Source: an uncultured Campylobacter sp.
GTDB taxonomy: Bacteria; Campylobacterota; Campylobacteria; Campylobacterales; Campylobacteraceae
Assembly (NCBI RefSeq): GCF_938002845.1
Contig: NZ_CALKZP010000013.1
Location: forward strand, 1 to 56,093
Reading direction: 5' to 3'
DNA length: 56,093 bases
Shown: piece by piece, positions 27,855-36,781 of the stretch
How positions within the stretch are numbered: the stretch's first letter is position 1
Layout: every line of letters begins with the position of its first letter
The notes under the pieces: model-generated
Told to the model about the DNA's origin: nothing
What the model saw: the letters and a program-made list of their open reading frames with translations, nothing else
Databases searched by the model: none
Position numbers and translations under genes: made by a program

Positions 27855-28472
27855 CTATTTTAGTATGTCGTATTTATCGCAGTATTCTCGTAAATAGTCT
27901 TTTTCATAGTCGAATAGCGGCTGATCCTTTTTGCCCATTTCGCAGGCTTTTTGATAGTATTGCGCCACCCTTGCTTTGTCGCCATCGGCTTCAAGGACTG
28001 AAGCAAAATTCCCGCACGCTACCCAGCTCCCCGCATCGCAAGCTCTTCCGGTATATTCCATAGCCCGTGTCATATCTCTTTTTACCCCTTTGCCATGCGC
28101 ATACATACGACCTAAATTGTTGCAGCCGTCCACAAGTCCGCCATTGCAAGCTTTATCGAATAGCTCGACAGCCTTTTTATAATCTTTTTTTACTCCTTTG
28201 CCGCTAAAATACATTGCTCCCAAATCCGAGCAAGCAGCATAATCGTTTCCGTCGCAAGCTTTTTTGTAATAATAAAGCACTTTTTTATAGTCCCTATCGG
28301 ATGCGTTTCTGCCAAATTCAGTCGGATCTTTATAAAGAGCACCGGCGTAACTGCAAGCCTCAAAATCACCCGCTTCGCAATTTTGCTCAAATTGTTTAAC
28401 TTGCTCTTTGCTAAAAGTTATGCCAAAAGCCAAAGATCCCAACAGAGCTAAACCCAAGATGATTTTTTTCAT
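27855..28472 (-). CDS. secreted Sel1-repeat protein
   Basis: A 205-residue protein with signal peptide MKKIILGLALLGSLAFG followed by four to five Sel1-like repeats of about 36 residues (AACSDLGAMYFSGKGVKKDY, GCNNLGRMYAHGKGVKRDM), each with a pair of Cys eight residues apart, as in the Helicobacter Hcp family of secreted Cys-rich proteins. The repeats form a helical superhelix stabilised by disulfides and typically bind peptides or proteins. ATG follows AAGGAGAAGTA. It sits antisense between thiG and thiH, breaking the thiamine cluster. Confidence 0.88.
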   Translation of the reverse strand: MKKIILGLALLGSLAFGITFSKEQVKQFEQNCEAGDFEACSYAGALYKDPTEFGRNASDRDYKKVLYYYKKACDGNDYAACSDLGAMYFSGKGVKKDYKKAVELFDKACNGGLVDGCNNLGRMYAHGKGVKRDMTRAMEYTGRACDAGSWVACGNFASVLEADGDKARVAQYYQKACEMGKKDQPLFDYEKDYLREYCDKYDILK

Positions 28473-28693
28473 TACTTCTCCTTAAAATTTTGCAAAAGTA
28501 TATTCTTTCGTCTTTTAATAATCACTAAAATTTAAAATGCGAACGGGGGCATTCCGTTTTAAATTTTTTTTTTACCGAAATCCTGCTAAAATGCGCTCCT
28601 AAACCAAACGAAAAGAAACTTTGCGGCGCGTAAATTTACACGCAAAAGCGTGCCGCATAGAATTTAATAAAATTTAAAAGGAAAATTTAAAAG

Positions 28694-29827
28694 ATGATGG
28701 GAACCGGCTATCTAGCGGGCATGGAGGATATCGGAAGCGAGATAATGCAGCGCACGCTTGCTCTGCGCGAGGGCTTTTGCGAGGAGGCGAGCGAGGCGGA
28801 CGTGCAAAGAGCGATCGGCGCGAAAAATAGAAGTCTGCGCGATTTCGCCGCGCTACTTAGCGTGCGCGCGGGCGAGCATTTGGAGCAGATCGCGCAAGCC
28901 GCAGCGCGCGAAAAAGCGGCGCATTTTGGCAGCAACATCGCCGTTTTCACGCCGATTTACATCTCAAACTACTGCGACAATCTGTGCGTTTACTGCGGCT
29001 TTAACTGCAAAAACAAAATCGCGCGCGCAAGGCTCGATGAGGCGCAGCTAAAGGCGGAGTTTGAGGCGATAGCGGCGAGCGGGTTAGAAGAAATTTTAAT
29101 CCTCACGGGCGAGAGCGAGAAAAACAGCCCCGTGCGCTACATCGGGCGCGCCTGCGAGCTCGCGCGGCAGTATTTTAAGGTGATCGGCGTCGAAATTTAT
29201 CCGCTAAACTCCGCCGACTACGCCCATTTGCACGCTTGCGGCGTCGATTTCGTCACCGTTTTTCAAGAAACCTACGATCCCGTGCGCTACGCACAGCTGC
29301 ATCTTGCGGGTAACAAGCGCGTTTTTGCGTATCGCTTCGCAGCCCAAGAGCGCGCGATTAGAGGCGGTATGCGCGGTGTGGGCTTCGCGGCGCTTTTGGG
29401 GCTCGGAGACTTCCGCCGCGATGCCTTTGCCACGGGCGTGCACGCGTGGCTGCTTCAGCGCAAGTACCCGCGCGCCGAGATCTCCTTTTCGGTGCCGCGC
29501 CTGCGCCCGATCATCAACAACGACAAAATAAATCCGAAGGACGTCGGCGAGCGCGAGCTGCTGCAGGTCATGTGCGCGTATCGGCTGCTGCTGCCAAGTG
29601 CGCAGATCACGATCTCTACGCGCGAGAGGGCGGGCTTCCGCGACAACGCGATCAGGATCGCGGCGAGCAAAATTTCGGCGGGCGTGAGCGTGGGTATCGG
29701 CGGACACAGCGAGCAGAGGGGCGACGAGCAGTTCGAGATCAGCGACGCGCGCAGCGTAAGCGAAGTCTGCGAGGCGATCCGCGCAGGCGGGCTGCAGCCG
29801 CTGATGAGCGAGTATATCTATGTGTGA
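28694..29827 (+). CDS. thiH: 2-iminoacetate synthase
   Basis: Radical SAM enzyme that splits tyrosine to give dehydroglycine for ThiG. 377 residues, normal length. The cluster motif is YCDNLCVYCGF, and ILTGESEKNSP, VEIYPLNSADY, VTVFQETYDP and GIGGHSEQRGDEQF are family signatures. The start is taken at ATG 28694; another ATG lies next to it and a third 27 bases on. Its stop TGA overlaps the following repeat-derived frame, which in turn overlaps thiE. Confidence 0.93.
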   Translation: MMGTGYLAGMEDIGSEIMQRTLALREGFCEEASEADVQRAIGAKNRSLRDFAALLSVRAGEHLEQIAQAAAREKAAHFGSNIAVFTPIYISNYCDNLCVYCGFNCKNKIARARLDEAQLKAEFEAIAASGLEEILILTGESEKNSPVRYIGRACELARQYFKVIGVEIYPLNSADYAHLHACGVDFVTVFQETYDPVRYAQLHLAGNKRVFAYRFAAQERAIRGGMRGVGFAALLGLGDFRRDAFATGVHAWLLQRKYPRAEISFSVPRLRPIINNDKINPKDVGERELLQVMCAYRLLLPSAQITISTRERAGFRDNAIRIAASKISAGVSVGIGGHSEQRGDEQFEISDARSVSEVCEAIRAGGLQPLMSEYIYV

Positions 29828-30434
29828 GGCGCGAAATTCTGCCGCGTGCGTGGATGAAATTTACGGCGTTAGACGCGAGATTTGCAGCGTCAGGCTCGAG
29901 GGCGGATTTAGTGCTGCCCAGTGCAGAAGTAAAATTTGCAGCGCAAAATACGACGCTGAATTTTGCAGCGCCGCACGCCGAGATAAAATTTATGGCGTCA
30001 TGACGGATGATAAAATTTTCTACGCCGCATTAGCGGGTGCGGGAAATTTTGAGTTACAAAATGCGCGTGTAAATTTAAGACCTAGGAACACATACGCGGA
30101 TTTAAAATTTAAAGGTAGCGCAAATTTCGAGCCCGCGGGTGACGCAAATTTTAAATTTAAAAACGGTGCGAGCTTCGGGTTCTTATGCGGCGGCAACGCA
30201 AGGTCGCTAAAATCGAGGCGCCGGGCGAACGCTTTGAGTTTTAGCGCTGCGGCGGAAATTTCAGTCCTTGTTCCGGCGGGCGAAATTTTGAAATATGGCG
30301 TGACGGCGGGGGTTTCGGCGCTCGCCCTAGCAAGTAAAATTTTAATCCCTAGCATCGCAGGCGAAATTTTAAATTTGAGTGCGACGCCGTCCACGGGCTG
30401 GGATTTTGGGCTTAAGGGGGCGAGCGGATGCTAG
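29820..30434 (+). CDS. repeat-derived open frame wedged between thiH and thiE
   Basis: A 204-codon frame that overlaps the end of thiH by eight bases and the start of thiE by seven, so it exactly fills the gap. The DNA is built of the AAATTT-core repeat (GATAAAATTTATGGCG, GTAAAATTTGCAGCG) and the product shows it as recurring KF/KI/EF words at about every 4-5 residues. No family, signal or membrane segment recognised. It may be translated simply because ribosomes run from thiH to thiE, or be noise. Confidence 0.35.
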   Translation: MCEARNSAACVDEIYGVRREICSVRLEGGFSAAQCRSKICSAKYDAEFCSAARRDKIYGVMTDDKIFYAALAGAGNFELQNARVNLRPRNTYADLKFKGSANFEPAGDANFKFKNGASFGFLCGGNARSLKSRRRANALSFSAAAEISVLVPAGEILKYGVTAGVSALALASKILIPSIAGEILNLSATPSTGWDFGLKGASGC

Positions 30435-31642
30435 ATTTAGAGCTTGCTTCGCGCATTACGATCATCACAAATCGTGCGCTCTGCGGCGGCGAGGCGGCGC
30501 TGCTCGCGCGCATAGCGGATCTTGCCGCGGCAGGCGTAGGCGAGATCGTCGTGCGCGAAAAGGATTTAGACGAAGCGGCCTATGCGGCGCTGTTTGGTAA
30601 AATTTTACGCGCCTGCGAGAGCGGATTTTGTGCGGATAAGGCTTTTGCAAACGTGATTTTTGCAGATGAAGCTTGCACTGCTAAATTTGGCAAAATCCAA
30701 GCTCTTGAGGGCGAATTAGACATGAGCGCGGCCTACGCGGATAAAATTTTGCTCTGCGAGCGCGATGCAGACGAAGTTTTGCCAAAAAAGCTCCATTTGA
30801 GCGGCGGCAGGAACGAGCTTTGCGCGGATGCGGCCCGTGGGCACGGTGTCGCTACAGATGTGATGCAGCCTAAAAATTCCGCTTGCGTTTTAGATGAAAT
30901 TTTGTCTGAAAATTTTACCGGCACTGCAAACTGCGCGAATGATAGCGCGCCTGGCGAGATTTCGCTTCGCGGCGTCGTATGCGAAACAAAACCCGCGGTT
31001 GAGATCGCACGGAGTGCAGCAAATGCGGAAAGTATGCAGGGTGCGCAAAGTGCAGAAAATGCGAATGATGTGCATAGTGCAAAAAATGCGGGGAGCTCAC
31101 GGAGCGCGCAGTATACAGAAAACTCGGAAAGTATAGAGGGCGTAGAAAATTCACAGAGCGTGAAAGAGGCGGAAGGTTCGCAGAGCGCGGAGGGCGCGCA
31201 GAGTGCAGAGAGTGCAAGGCGCCTGCCCGCGATCTTTGTGCATAATTTTGCAGATTTTGCGCTGCGGGTGGGCGAGAGAAATTTATGGCTGCCGCTCGGG
31301 GTTTTGCGGAGCTTCAGCGCGGTGTGCGGCACGGAGTTTTTGCGCGCAAATTTCAAAAAATTGGTCGCTTCCTGCCACAGCGAGGCGGAGGCGCGCGAGG
31401 CGCTGGAGCTGGGCGCGAGCGTGATATGTCTGAGCCACATCTTCGCGACCGATTGCAAGGCGGGGCTTGCGCCGAAAGGGCTAAATTTGATCCGCGCCGT
31501 GCGTGGGTTTTATGATGGCGAAATTTACGCGCTAGGCGGCATAACGCCGCACAATTTCGCTTCCGTCCTACGCGCGGGAGCCGATAGGATCGCCGTTATG
31601 AGCTCAGCGATGCGAGAAAAAACACCTTGGATTTTATATTAG
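30428..31642 (+). CDS. thiE: thiamine phosphate synthase with a ~200-residue insert
   Basis: Joins the pyrimidine and thiazole halves of thiamine. ThiE proteins are about 200-220 residues; this one is 404. The barrel start (RITIITNRALC ... IVVREKDLDEAA) and end (CHSEAEAREALELGASVICLSHIF, GLNLIRA, YALGGITPHN) are recognisable, but about residues 66-266 are foreign. Part of that insert (187-265) is an Ala/Ser/Glu/Asn-rich run of SAE/SAQ-like triplets. The insert falls between the second and third barrel strands. Last gene of the scattered thiamine cluster. Confidence 0.8.
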   Translation: MLDLELASRITIITNRALCGGEAALLARIADLAAAGVGEIVVREKDLDEAAYAALFGKILRACESGFCADKAFANVIFADEACTAKFGKIQALEGELDMSAAYADKILLCERDADEVLPKKLHLSGGRNELCADAARGHGVATDVMQPKNSACVLDEILSENFTGTANCANDSAPGEISLRGVVCETKPAVEIARSAANAESMQGAQSAENANDVHSAKNAGSSRSAQYTENSESIEGVENSQSVKEAEGSQSAEGAQSAESARRLPAIFVHNFADFALRVGERNLWLPLGVLRSFSAVCGTEFLRANFKKLVASCHSEAEAREALELGASVICLSHIFATDCKAGLAPKGLNLIRAVRGFYDGEIYALGGITPHNFASVLRAGADRIAVMSSAMREKTPWILY

Positions 31643-31690
31643 AATAAAGTGATTAAAATCCGATTTATAAATTTATAAAAAAGGATAAAA

Positions 31691-33691
31691 ATGAGTATAA
31701 AGAAGAACAAAGAAGTTTTAGATAGCATAATGAAAGAAAATTATTTACGTCTTAGTAAAGAGGGCATAGTAAATGCCATGCTTAAACAAGAAGTTGCGGG
31801 GCAAAGGGTATTTTATGTTTTTTTGGCTCAACAAGGCTATGACATAAGTCCTGAAAGTATGGATAAAGATCAAAGCGACGGTATCGTAGGAAATACCATT
31901 ATTGAATGCAAGCTAAACGATAGTGAAGGTGGTGGAACAAAAAAAGCTTATCAAGAACTTTATGATATTATACCAACTCGTTTGAAGCAAAATGGCGAGC
32001 CGATACCTTATTATCGTATTTATGTAGAGCTTGAAACGTTTTTAGTAGAAGTATATGATTGCCATTGTAAATTACAAGAAAAATTTGATTGGTATCTGGA
32101 TCACAGTAAATTTAAAAAATATTTCGACGATAAAAAAGAAACATATGAGTATGATCTGACCGATGAGGAGGTGGATTTGGTAGAAGTCATACAAAATATT
32201 TATAAAATGATGGGTGTTAGCGCAAAGATAGAGGCATATGAATATTTAGAAAAGGGGATGAGTGGTTGGTTTAAGCCGTTTGATTATAAAAAGCATGATA
32301 TAAATAGACTAATACTAAATAATGATAAAATGAATGAAAAATATGTCCAAAAAATGGAAGGTGCATTTTTTACACCGCCCAAATACGTTAAAATTTCTAT
32401 GGAGTATGTTTTAAATGCGATAAGAAATTCTAAGAAAGACGGCTTCGATGATTATGTGATCATAGATCGTTGTGCCGGTGTCGGGAATTTAGAAAGTCAA
32501 TTTAATGAAGAAATTTATCCACATTTGATACTGGGTACAATAAACGAAGCGGAGGCCTTGACGGCAAATATTCGTTTTAACGGTATGGCAAACGTTAAGG
32601 TTCTAGATGCCTTATCGCAAGAGGGGGTAGATTGGTATAAAAGAGCTATCAATGATTACAGACAAAAGAATAGCGTTAAAAGATTAGCGGTTATTTTCCT
32701 TGAAAATCCGCCTTATGCTCAAACAAATTCTAATAAAAGCGGCGGAATAAAATCAAAATACCAAAAAACTTGGGTCCATACGCAGATGAGCAATACAGGC
32801 GGCGGCGAAGATCTTGATGAGCAATTTTGCTTTTCTACTTTCAAATATTATGAGCCTTATGCATACATTCACTATGGACCGATAAAAATTTGGAAATCTA
32901 GAAATTTAATCAACAAAGAAGTAAAAGAGTGCTATCTTTGTAATAAAAAATATTTTAATGCAGTAGTAGAAAGCGCGATAGCCCTTTTGCATTGGAGTAA
33001 TAAGGATAAATTTTATGATGAGCTACATTTTAAAAACGATATAGATAGTGATTTTATAGTAAAAAAGGTTAAAAAAACTATATCTGAGCTATACCAGAAT
33101 GACGGTAGAGAAAATGGGGTTTGTGTAATAGAGGCGCGTAATTTCTCTTTCGCTTCGCCAAGGCTTACTGGAAGTATAAATTCCGATGAAAAAAGATATA
33201 GTAAAAAATGGGTTAGCGAAGAAAATTTGTTAAAAGTTTTGCCGTTATTTTGTGCCTCTCGCGATAAGGTTTCGGAAACGGGAATTATGGGAGAAACGAG
33301 AGATTACCGCATTGTAGACACTGTGTATAAAACAAGCGACGGTGGAATAAAATATCAAAGTGATGAGGATTTTTTACAAGATTGTCTTTTATTCGCACTT
33401 TGCACGCAATACAACGCTTGTGATAGTAACTCTAAATTTTGGGAAGTTGCTGAAAGAAAGCTAGATAAAAAAAGAAAAACGACTGAAATTTATGAAATTT
33501 ATAAATTTTTATCCACTGAAACGAGTATCAACGGATTAAAAAATTTAGAATACTATAATAAAGATGAATTTGGTAAACTTTGGCGCGAGCATAATTTATA
33601 CCCTAAAGTAACAAGATTAAAAATACTTTTAGAAAGATACAATCTAGAAAAAATTAGACCGAAAATGCTTAAGTATGAGTTGCTGAAGTGA
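31691..33691 (+). CDS. single-chain restriction-modification enzyme (type IIG-like)
   Basis: A 666-residue protein combining a PD-(D/E)xK-type nuclease motif near the N-terminus (SDGIVGNTIIECKLND: D63, E72, K74) with an N6-adenine methyltransferase: motif X GAFFTPPKYV (224-233), SAM-binding DRCAGVGNLE (from D259) and catalytic NPPY (339-342). Such single-chain enzymes both methylate and cut. The C-terminal 300 residues should contain target recognition. The gene is clearly more AT-rich than the thi genes beside it, indicating transfer. No separate specificity or methylase gene is adjacent. ATG follows AAAAGGATAAAA. Confidence 0.78.
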   Translation: MSIKKNKEVLDSIMKENYLRLSKEGIVNAMLKQEVAGQRVFYVFLAQQGYDISPESMDKDQSDGIVGNTIIECKLNDSEGGGTKKAYQELYDIIPTRLKQNGEPIPYYRIYVELETFLVEVYDCHCKLQEKFDWYLDHSKFKKYFDDKKETYEYDLTDEEVDLVEVIQNIYKMMGVSAKIEAYEYLEKGMSGWFKPFDYKKHDINRLILNNDKMNEKYVQKMEGAFFTPPKYVKISMEYVLNAIRNSKKDGFDDYVIIDRCAGVGNLESQFNEEIYPHLILGTINEAEALTANIRFNGMANVKVLDALSQEGVDWYKRAINDYRQKNSVKRLAVIFLENPPYAQTNSNKSGGIKSKYQKTWVHTQMSNTGGGEDLDEQFCFSTFKYYEPYAYIHYGPIKIWKSRNLINKEVKECYLCNKKYFNAVVESAIALLHWSNKDKFYDELHFKNDIDSDFIVKKVKKTISELYQNDGRENGVCVIEARNFSFASPRLTGSINSDEKRYSKKWVSEENLLKVLPLFCASRDKVSETGIMGETRDYRIVDTVYKTSDGGIKYQSDEDFLQDCLLFALCTQYNACDSNSKFWEVAERKLDKKRKTTEIYEIYKFLSTETSINGLKNLEYYNKDEFGKLWREHNLYPKVTRLKILLERYNLEKIRPKMLKYELLK

Positions 33692-33875
33692 ATTTTTGAA
33701 TTTTGTACTCGTATATTTTGGTACCGAATTTATCTACACTAAAATGTCCGCTAAAATTCACACATGCTTTTACTGTCTAGGCGGGGAGAGAGAGGGGGGG
33801 GTATGGCGGGCGACCTAAGGCTATAAAAATTTTAAAGACGGACTTATTTTTTAGTAATGCCTATTGTTAAAATTT

Positions 33876-34733
33876 TCATTCCACGAGCCGCGCGCGGATG
33901 TCGCCGAAGAGCAGCACGTCCTTCAAAACGGCGCGATCGGCGTAACCGCGCTCGTTTAGGCTTAGGTGCAGTTCGCCTCGGCTGCTCGAAAATATCGGCT
34001 GGTTGATGAAAACCACGTAGATCGCTGCAGCCTGCTTATCTGCGCTCGCGCCGTGCCCTTTAAAATTTACGTCCGTTGTGCCGGTTTTCGTGTCTGCTCC
34101 GCTAGAGCTTGCGCTTGCCGCTGCGCCGGAGTTTGTATCCGCCTCGCTAGGCGGCGCAATGCCGAGCTCGCTCGCGATATTTGCGGCGGCGCTTCCGCGC
34201 GGCCTTTCGATGTCGATCCTTCCGTCGGCGCTCTTTGCGCCCGCGGCTCGGACGAAAAACTTATCGCCCGAGTGCGGGATCTTAGAGAAATTGAAAAACA
34301 AACTCAGCAGGTCGTTCGTCGCGAAGTAGGGCAAAATTTCGTCGCTTACGAGCTGTAGCTCGCCGCCCGTACCCTTGAGCTTTTGAAATTTTATCGTTTT
34401 GCGCGCGTAGTCGAAAGCGTAGGTTTTGCGCTCGTTTTTCGTCGTTTTGCCCTTTTTGCGCGAGACCTCGTGGACGTAGAGATCGGGTACCAAAAGCCCC
34501 GCCACGACGCGCCCCTTCGAGCGGAAGCTCTCGCGCCTTTGCCCGCTTAAGCTGCCTGCGACACCCTGCGCAACGGCATCCATGACGATCTCGTAGCGAT
34601 CGCCCTGCCGCACGAGCCGCGTATTTGCGCTGCCGACCGCGCCGAAAACGCCGAACGAAATCTCATATTTCGCGCTGATCGTCTCGCCAAAAAGCGCGCT
34701 CGCGCATAAAATCAAAATAGCAAAAAATTTCAT
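33876..34733 (-). CDS. DUF3108-type periplasmic protein
   Basis: A 285-residue protein; the ATG at 34733 starts a clear signal peptide (MKFFAILILCASALFGET), preferred over a start 36 bases upstream. The sequence (ISAKYEISFGVFGAVGSANT ... DLYVHEVSRKKGK) fits the DUF3108 family of periplasmic proteins of unknown role. About 45 residues near the C-terminal third are Ala/Ser/Gly/Thr-rich (SGAAASASSSGADTKTGT) and look like an insert of the kind seen in other proteins here. Convergent with the restriction-modification gene. Confidence 0.7.
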   Translation of the reverse strand: MKFFAILILCASALFGETISAKYEISFGVFGAVGSANTRLVRQGDRYEIVMDAVAQGVAGSLSGQRRESFRSKGRVVAGLLVPDLYVHEVSRKKGKTTKNERKTYAFDYARKTIKFQKLKGTGGELQLVSDEILPYFATNDLLSLFFNFSKIPHSGDKFFVRAAGAKSADGRIDIERPRGSAAANIASELGIAPPSEADTNSGAAASASSSGADTKTGTTDVNFKGHGASADKQAAAIYVVFINQPIFSSSRGELHLSLNERGYADRAVLKDVLLFGDIRARLVE

Positions 34734-34887
34734 CCCTACCGTCCTTCCGCTTTGCGGCGCCCTCATCATAAGGCGCCCGTTAAGTTTACGCTCTGCGCGC
34801 CGCTCTATTACATTGTGCTCGTAGAGCTCGCGCGGGAATCTGCGCCGCGTTCATAAAATTTACCATAAAAAGCAAAACTCGCGCCGT

Positions 34888-35118
34888 CTATTTCATTTTC
34901 TCCATAGCGTGATTATTAAATATCAGCCGCCACCGCTCACCGTCGTGAAAGGCCGCGCCGTGTGCGCCTAAAAACACCGACTGTCGCCGTTTTTGTATTT
35001 ACGACGCGTATACGGCTTGGCGCGCGCTTGCCAGAAATCGGAGCGATTTTATATTTCGTGCAGGCTGCTTCATCGCAAAGCGTGCCTGTGAATAAAATCA
35101 AAATTTCATATTGCGGCT
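34888..35118 (-). pseudogene. C-terminal remnant of an unidentified protein
   Basis: Two adjoining frames on the minus strand read like one protein broken by a shift near a run of five T: first ILFTGTLCDEAACTKYK and VVNTKTATVGVF, then LGAHGAAFHDGERWRLIF followed by NNHAMEKMK and a stop at 34888-34890. The composition is much more protein-like than the surrounding spacer. Family not recognised. Confidence 0.3.
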
Positions 35119-35344
35119 ATATTTGTACTTCGCACTATCCGCTACGCCGCGCCCGTTAAATTTACGCTCTTCGCGTCACTTTATCGCATTGTGTTCGCAA
35201 AGCTCGCGCATAAAATTTGCGCCGTTCATTGTACTTGCTAGCTTGCACTTCCGTGAGGCACCGTTTCGTGCCGCAAATACAGCACGTCGATCGCTAGCAA
35301 ATCCGCTCAAATTTAAACGACCTGCGCGGGTCAAATTTGAAAAT

Positions 35345-35598
35345 TTAATCCTTCCAAAGCCACCATTTTAGCTTAGCTTTGTCGGGATGGGGCGTGCTGG
35401 CGTAATAACAAACCATGCGGTAAACGTAGAGGATGCACCTGTCGCTGCCGCGCCCGAGCGCCTTTGTGCGTTCAAACATCTCATCTGGATCTGCGTCTTT
35501 TAGCGAAGCGATATCCTCGTAAGCAGCGCCAACAGATCCGCCTCGGTCGCCTCGCCGACATAGGGGATTTTCTTAAAATCGCTCGCGCCTTTATTCAA
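35345..35598 (-). pseudogene. frameshifted helix-hairpin-helix protein (Cdd1 family)
   Basis: The minus strand encodes DFKKIPYVGEATEADLLAL in one frame and then YEDIASLKDADPDEMFERTK, DRCILYVYRMVCYYAS and KWWLWKD-stop in another. Together these match the small Cdd1/pathogenicity-locus family, a helix-hairpin-helix protein of about 90 residues. A few codons appear lost at the junction (near 35525), shifting the frame. The only plausible start is a TTG at 35598. I judge it inactivated unless the assembly is wrong there. Confidence 0.6.
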
Positions 35599-36094
35599 AT
35601 TTTACCCCAATCTTTATTTAAATTTCGCCAGGCTCGCCATTTGGATAAAATTTTAAAACCCCTTGAGAGTGCGGAATTTTAAAATTTCACTCGTGCGAGG
35701 CAAGTTTTAAAATTTTATCCACGCGGCGCGAAAAATTTTTAAAATTTTACCTCGCCGCCGGGCTGCCGCTGCGCTTATGCGCGCCTCTTTTTAGTGCTAA
35801 GACGCTCGCCGCCGCGCTCATTATCGGAAATTTTATCCGCGAGCTAGCAGGGGGCTTCGGCGCGGTAAAGCTTAAACGTTTTTAATCCCAAACGGAGTAA
35901 ATTTACGCTTCCGCCTTGCGCCAAGTGCAAAAATCTGATACGTTTGTTTCAAACTCCAACGGATTTTGTAAAAAGATGACGACGGCGCTTCGACGTCATC
36001 CGAGCCACCTTTGTGCGCATTTTAATTAAAATTTCTTGCGCGCGAAAATTCCGCTTAAAACGAGCTTGCGTCAAATTTTATGCAAGCTTCGGCG

Positions 36095-36781
36095 CTAAAT
36101 TTGATCCAAAATCCGCTCGCAAATTTCGCGCGGATCGGCGCTTTGATAGATCGGGCGACCGACTACGATAAAGTCCGCTCCCGCCTCGCGCGCAACGCCC
36201 AGATCCGCCACTCTCTTTTGATCCCCCGCACTCTCACCAAACGGCCGCAAACCAGGGCAGAGCGTGATAAAATCTGCGCTCGTTGCGTCCTTTATCAAGC
36301 GGCTTTCGAACGCAGAGCAGACCATGCCGTCAAGCCCGGCTTCGTAGCTCGCCACGCTAAATTTGCGCACGGCATCGCTCAAATTTTGCTCGTAAACCGA
36401 GCTGAATTCCGCCTGATCAAAGCTCGTTAGCGCAGAGACCGCAAGCACTAATGGACGCGAAGCTAGCCTATCCAGTCGCTCCATCACGGCTGCCATCGCG
36501 CGCTTGCCGCTACTTGCGTGCACATTTATCATATCAACGCCGATTTTAGCGATCTCCTCGGCGGCGTCCGCCATCGTATTTGGGATGTCGTAGAGCTTTA
36601 GATCGAGGAAAATTTTAAAATTTCCGAGCTTTTTTAGCTCCTCCAAAAATCCCGCTCCGTCGCGCAAATAGGTTCGCAGTCCAACTTTGAGCCAAATTTT
36701 ATCCGAAAAGTCCGCAAGCCGCTCCGCCAGCTGTAAGCACTGCTGCTTCGAGCCCAGATCAAGCGCGACGCAGAGCCTCAC
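36095..36781 (-). CDS. pyrF: orotidine 5'-phosphate decarboxylase
   Basis: Last step of UMP synthesis. 228 residues, full length. The catalytic array DLKLYDIPNTMA (Asp-Lys-x-x-Asp type) is present, as are CVALDLGS at the N-terminus and VGRPIYQSADP at the phosphate site. Starts at GTG 36781, overlapping the nusB stop (GTGA), so translation is coupled. Same order ribH-nusB-pyrF as in C. jejuni. Confidence 0.95.
   Translation of the reverse strand: MRLCVALDLGSKQQCLQLAERLADFSDKIWLKVGLRTYLRDGAGFLEELKKLGNFKIFLDLKLYDIPNTMADAAEEIAKIGVDMINVHASSGKRAMAAVMERLDRLASRPLVLAVSALTSFDQAEFSSVYEQNLSDAVRKFSVASYEAGLDGMVCSAFESRLIKDATSADFITLCPGLRPFGESAGDQKRVADLGVAREAGADFIVVGRPIYQSADPREICERILDQI

Larger units (their letters stand above)
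34734..36094. other. 1.36 kb region of gene remnants and repeat spacer
   Basis: No intact gene. Two decayed coding remnants on the minus strand are listed separately (34888-35118 and 35345-35598). The rest, especially 35600-36090, is AAATTT-core spacer. Confidence 0.55.

Noticed and set aside
30733..31458. 241-codon minus-strand frame across thiE
   Set aside because: Antisense reading of the low-complexity insert; Ser/Ala/Phe-rich and without RBS.
34962..35371. Plus-strand frames in the remnant region
   Set aside because: They run antisense to the more protein-like minus-strand remnants.
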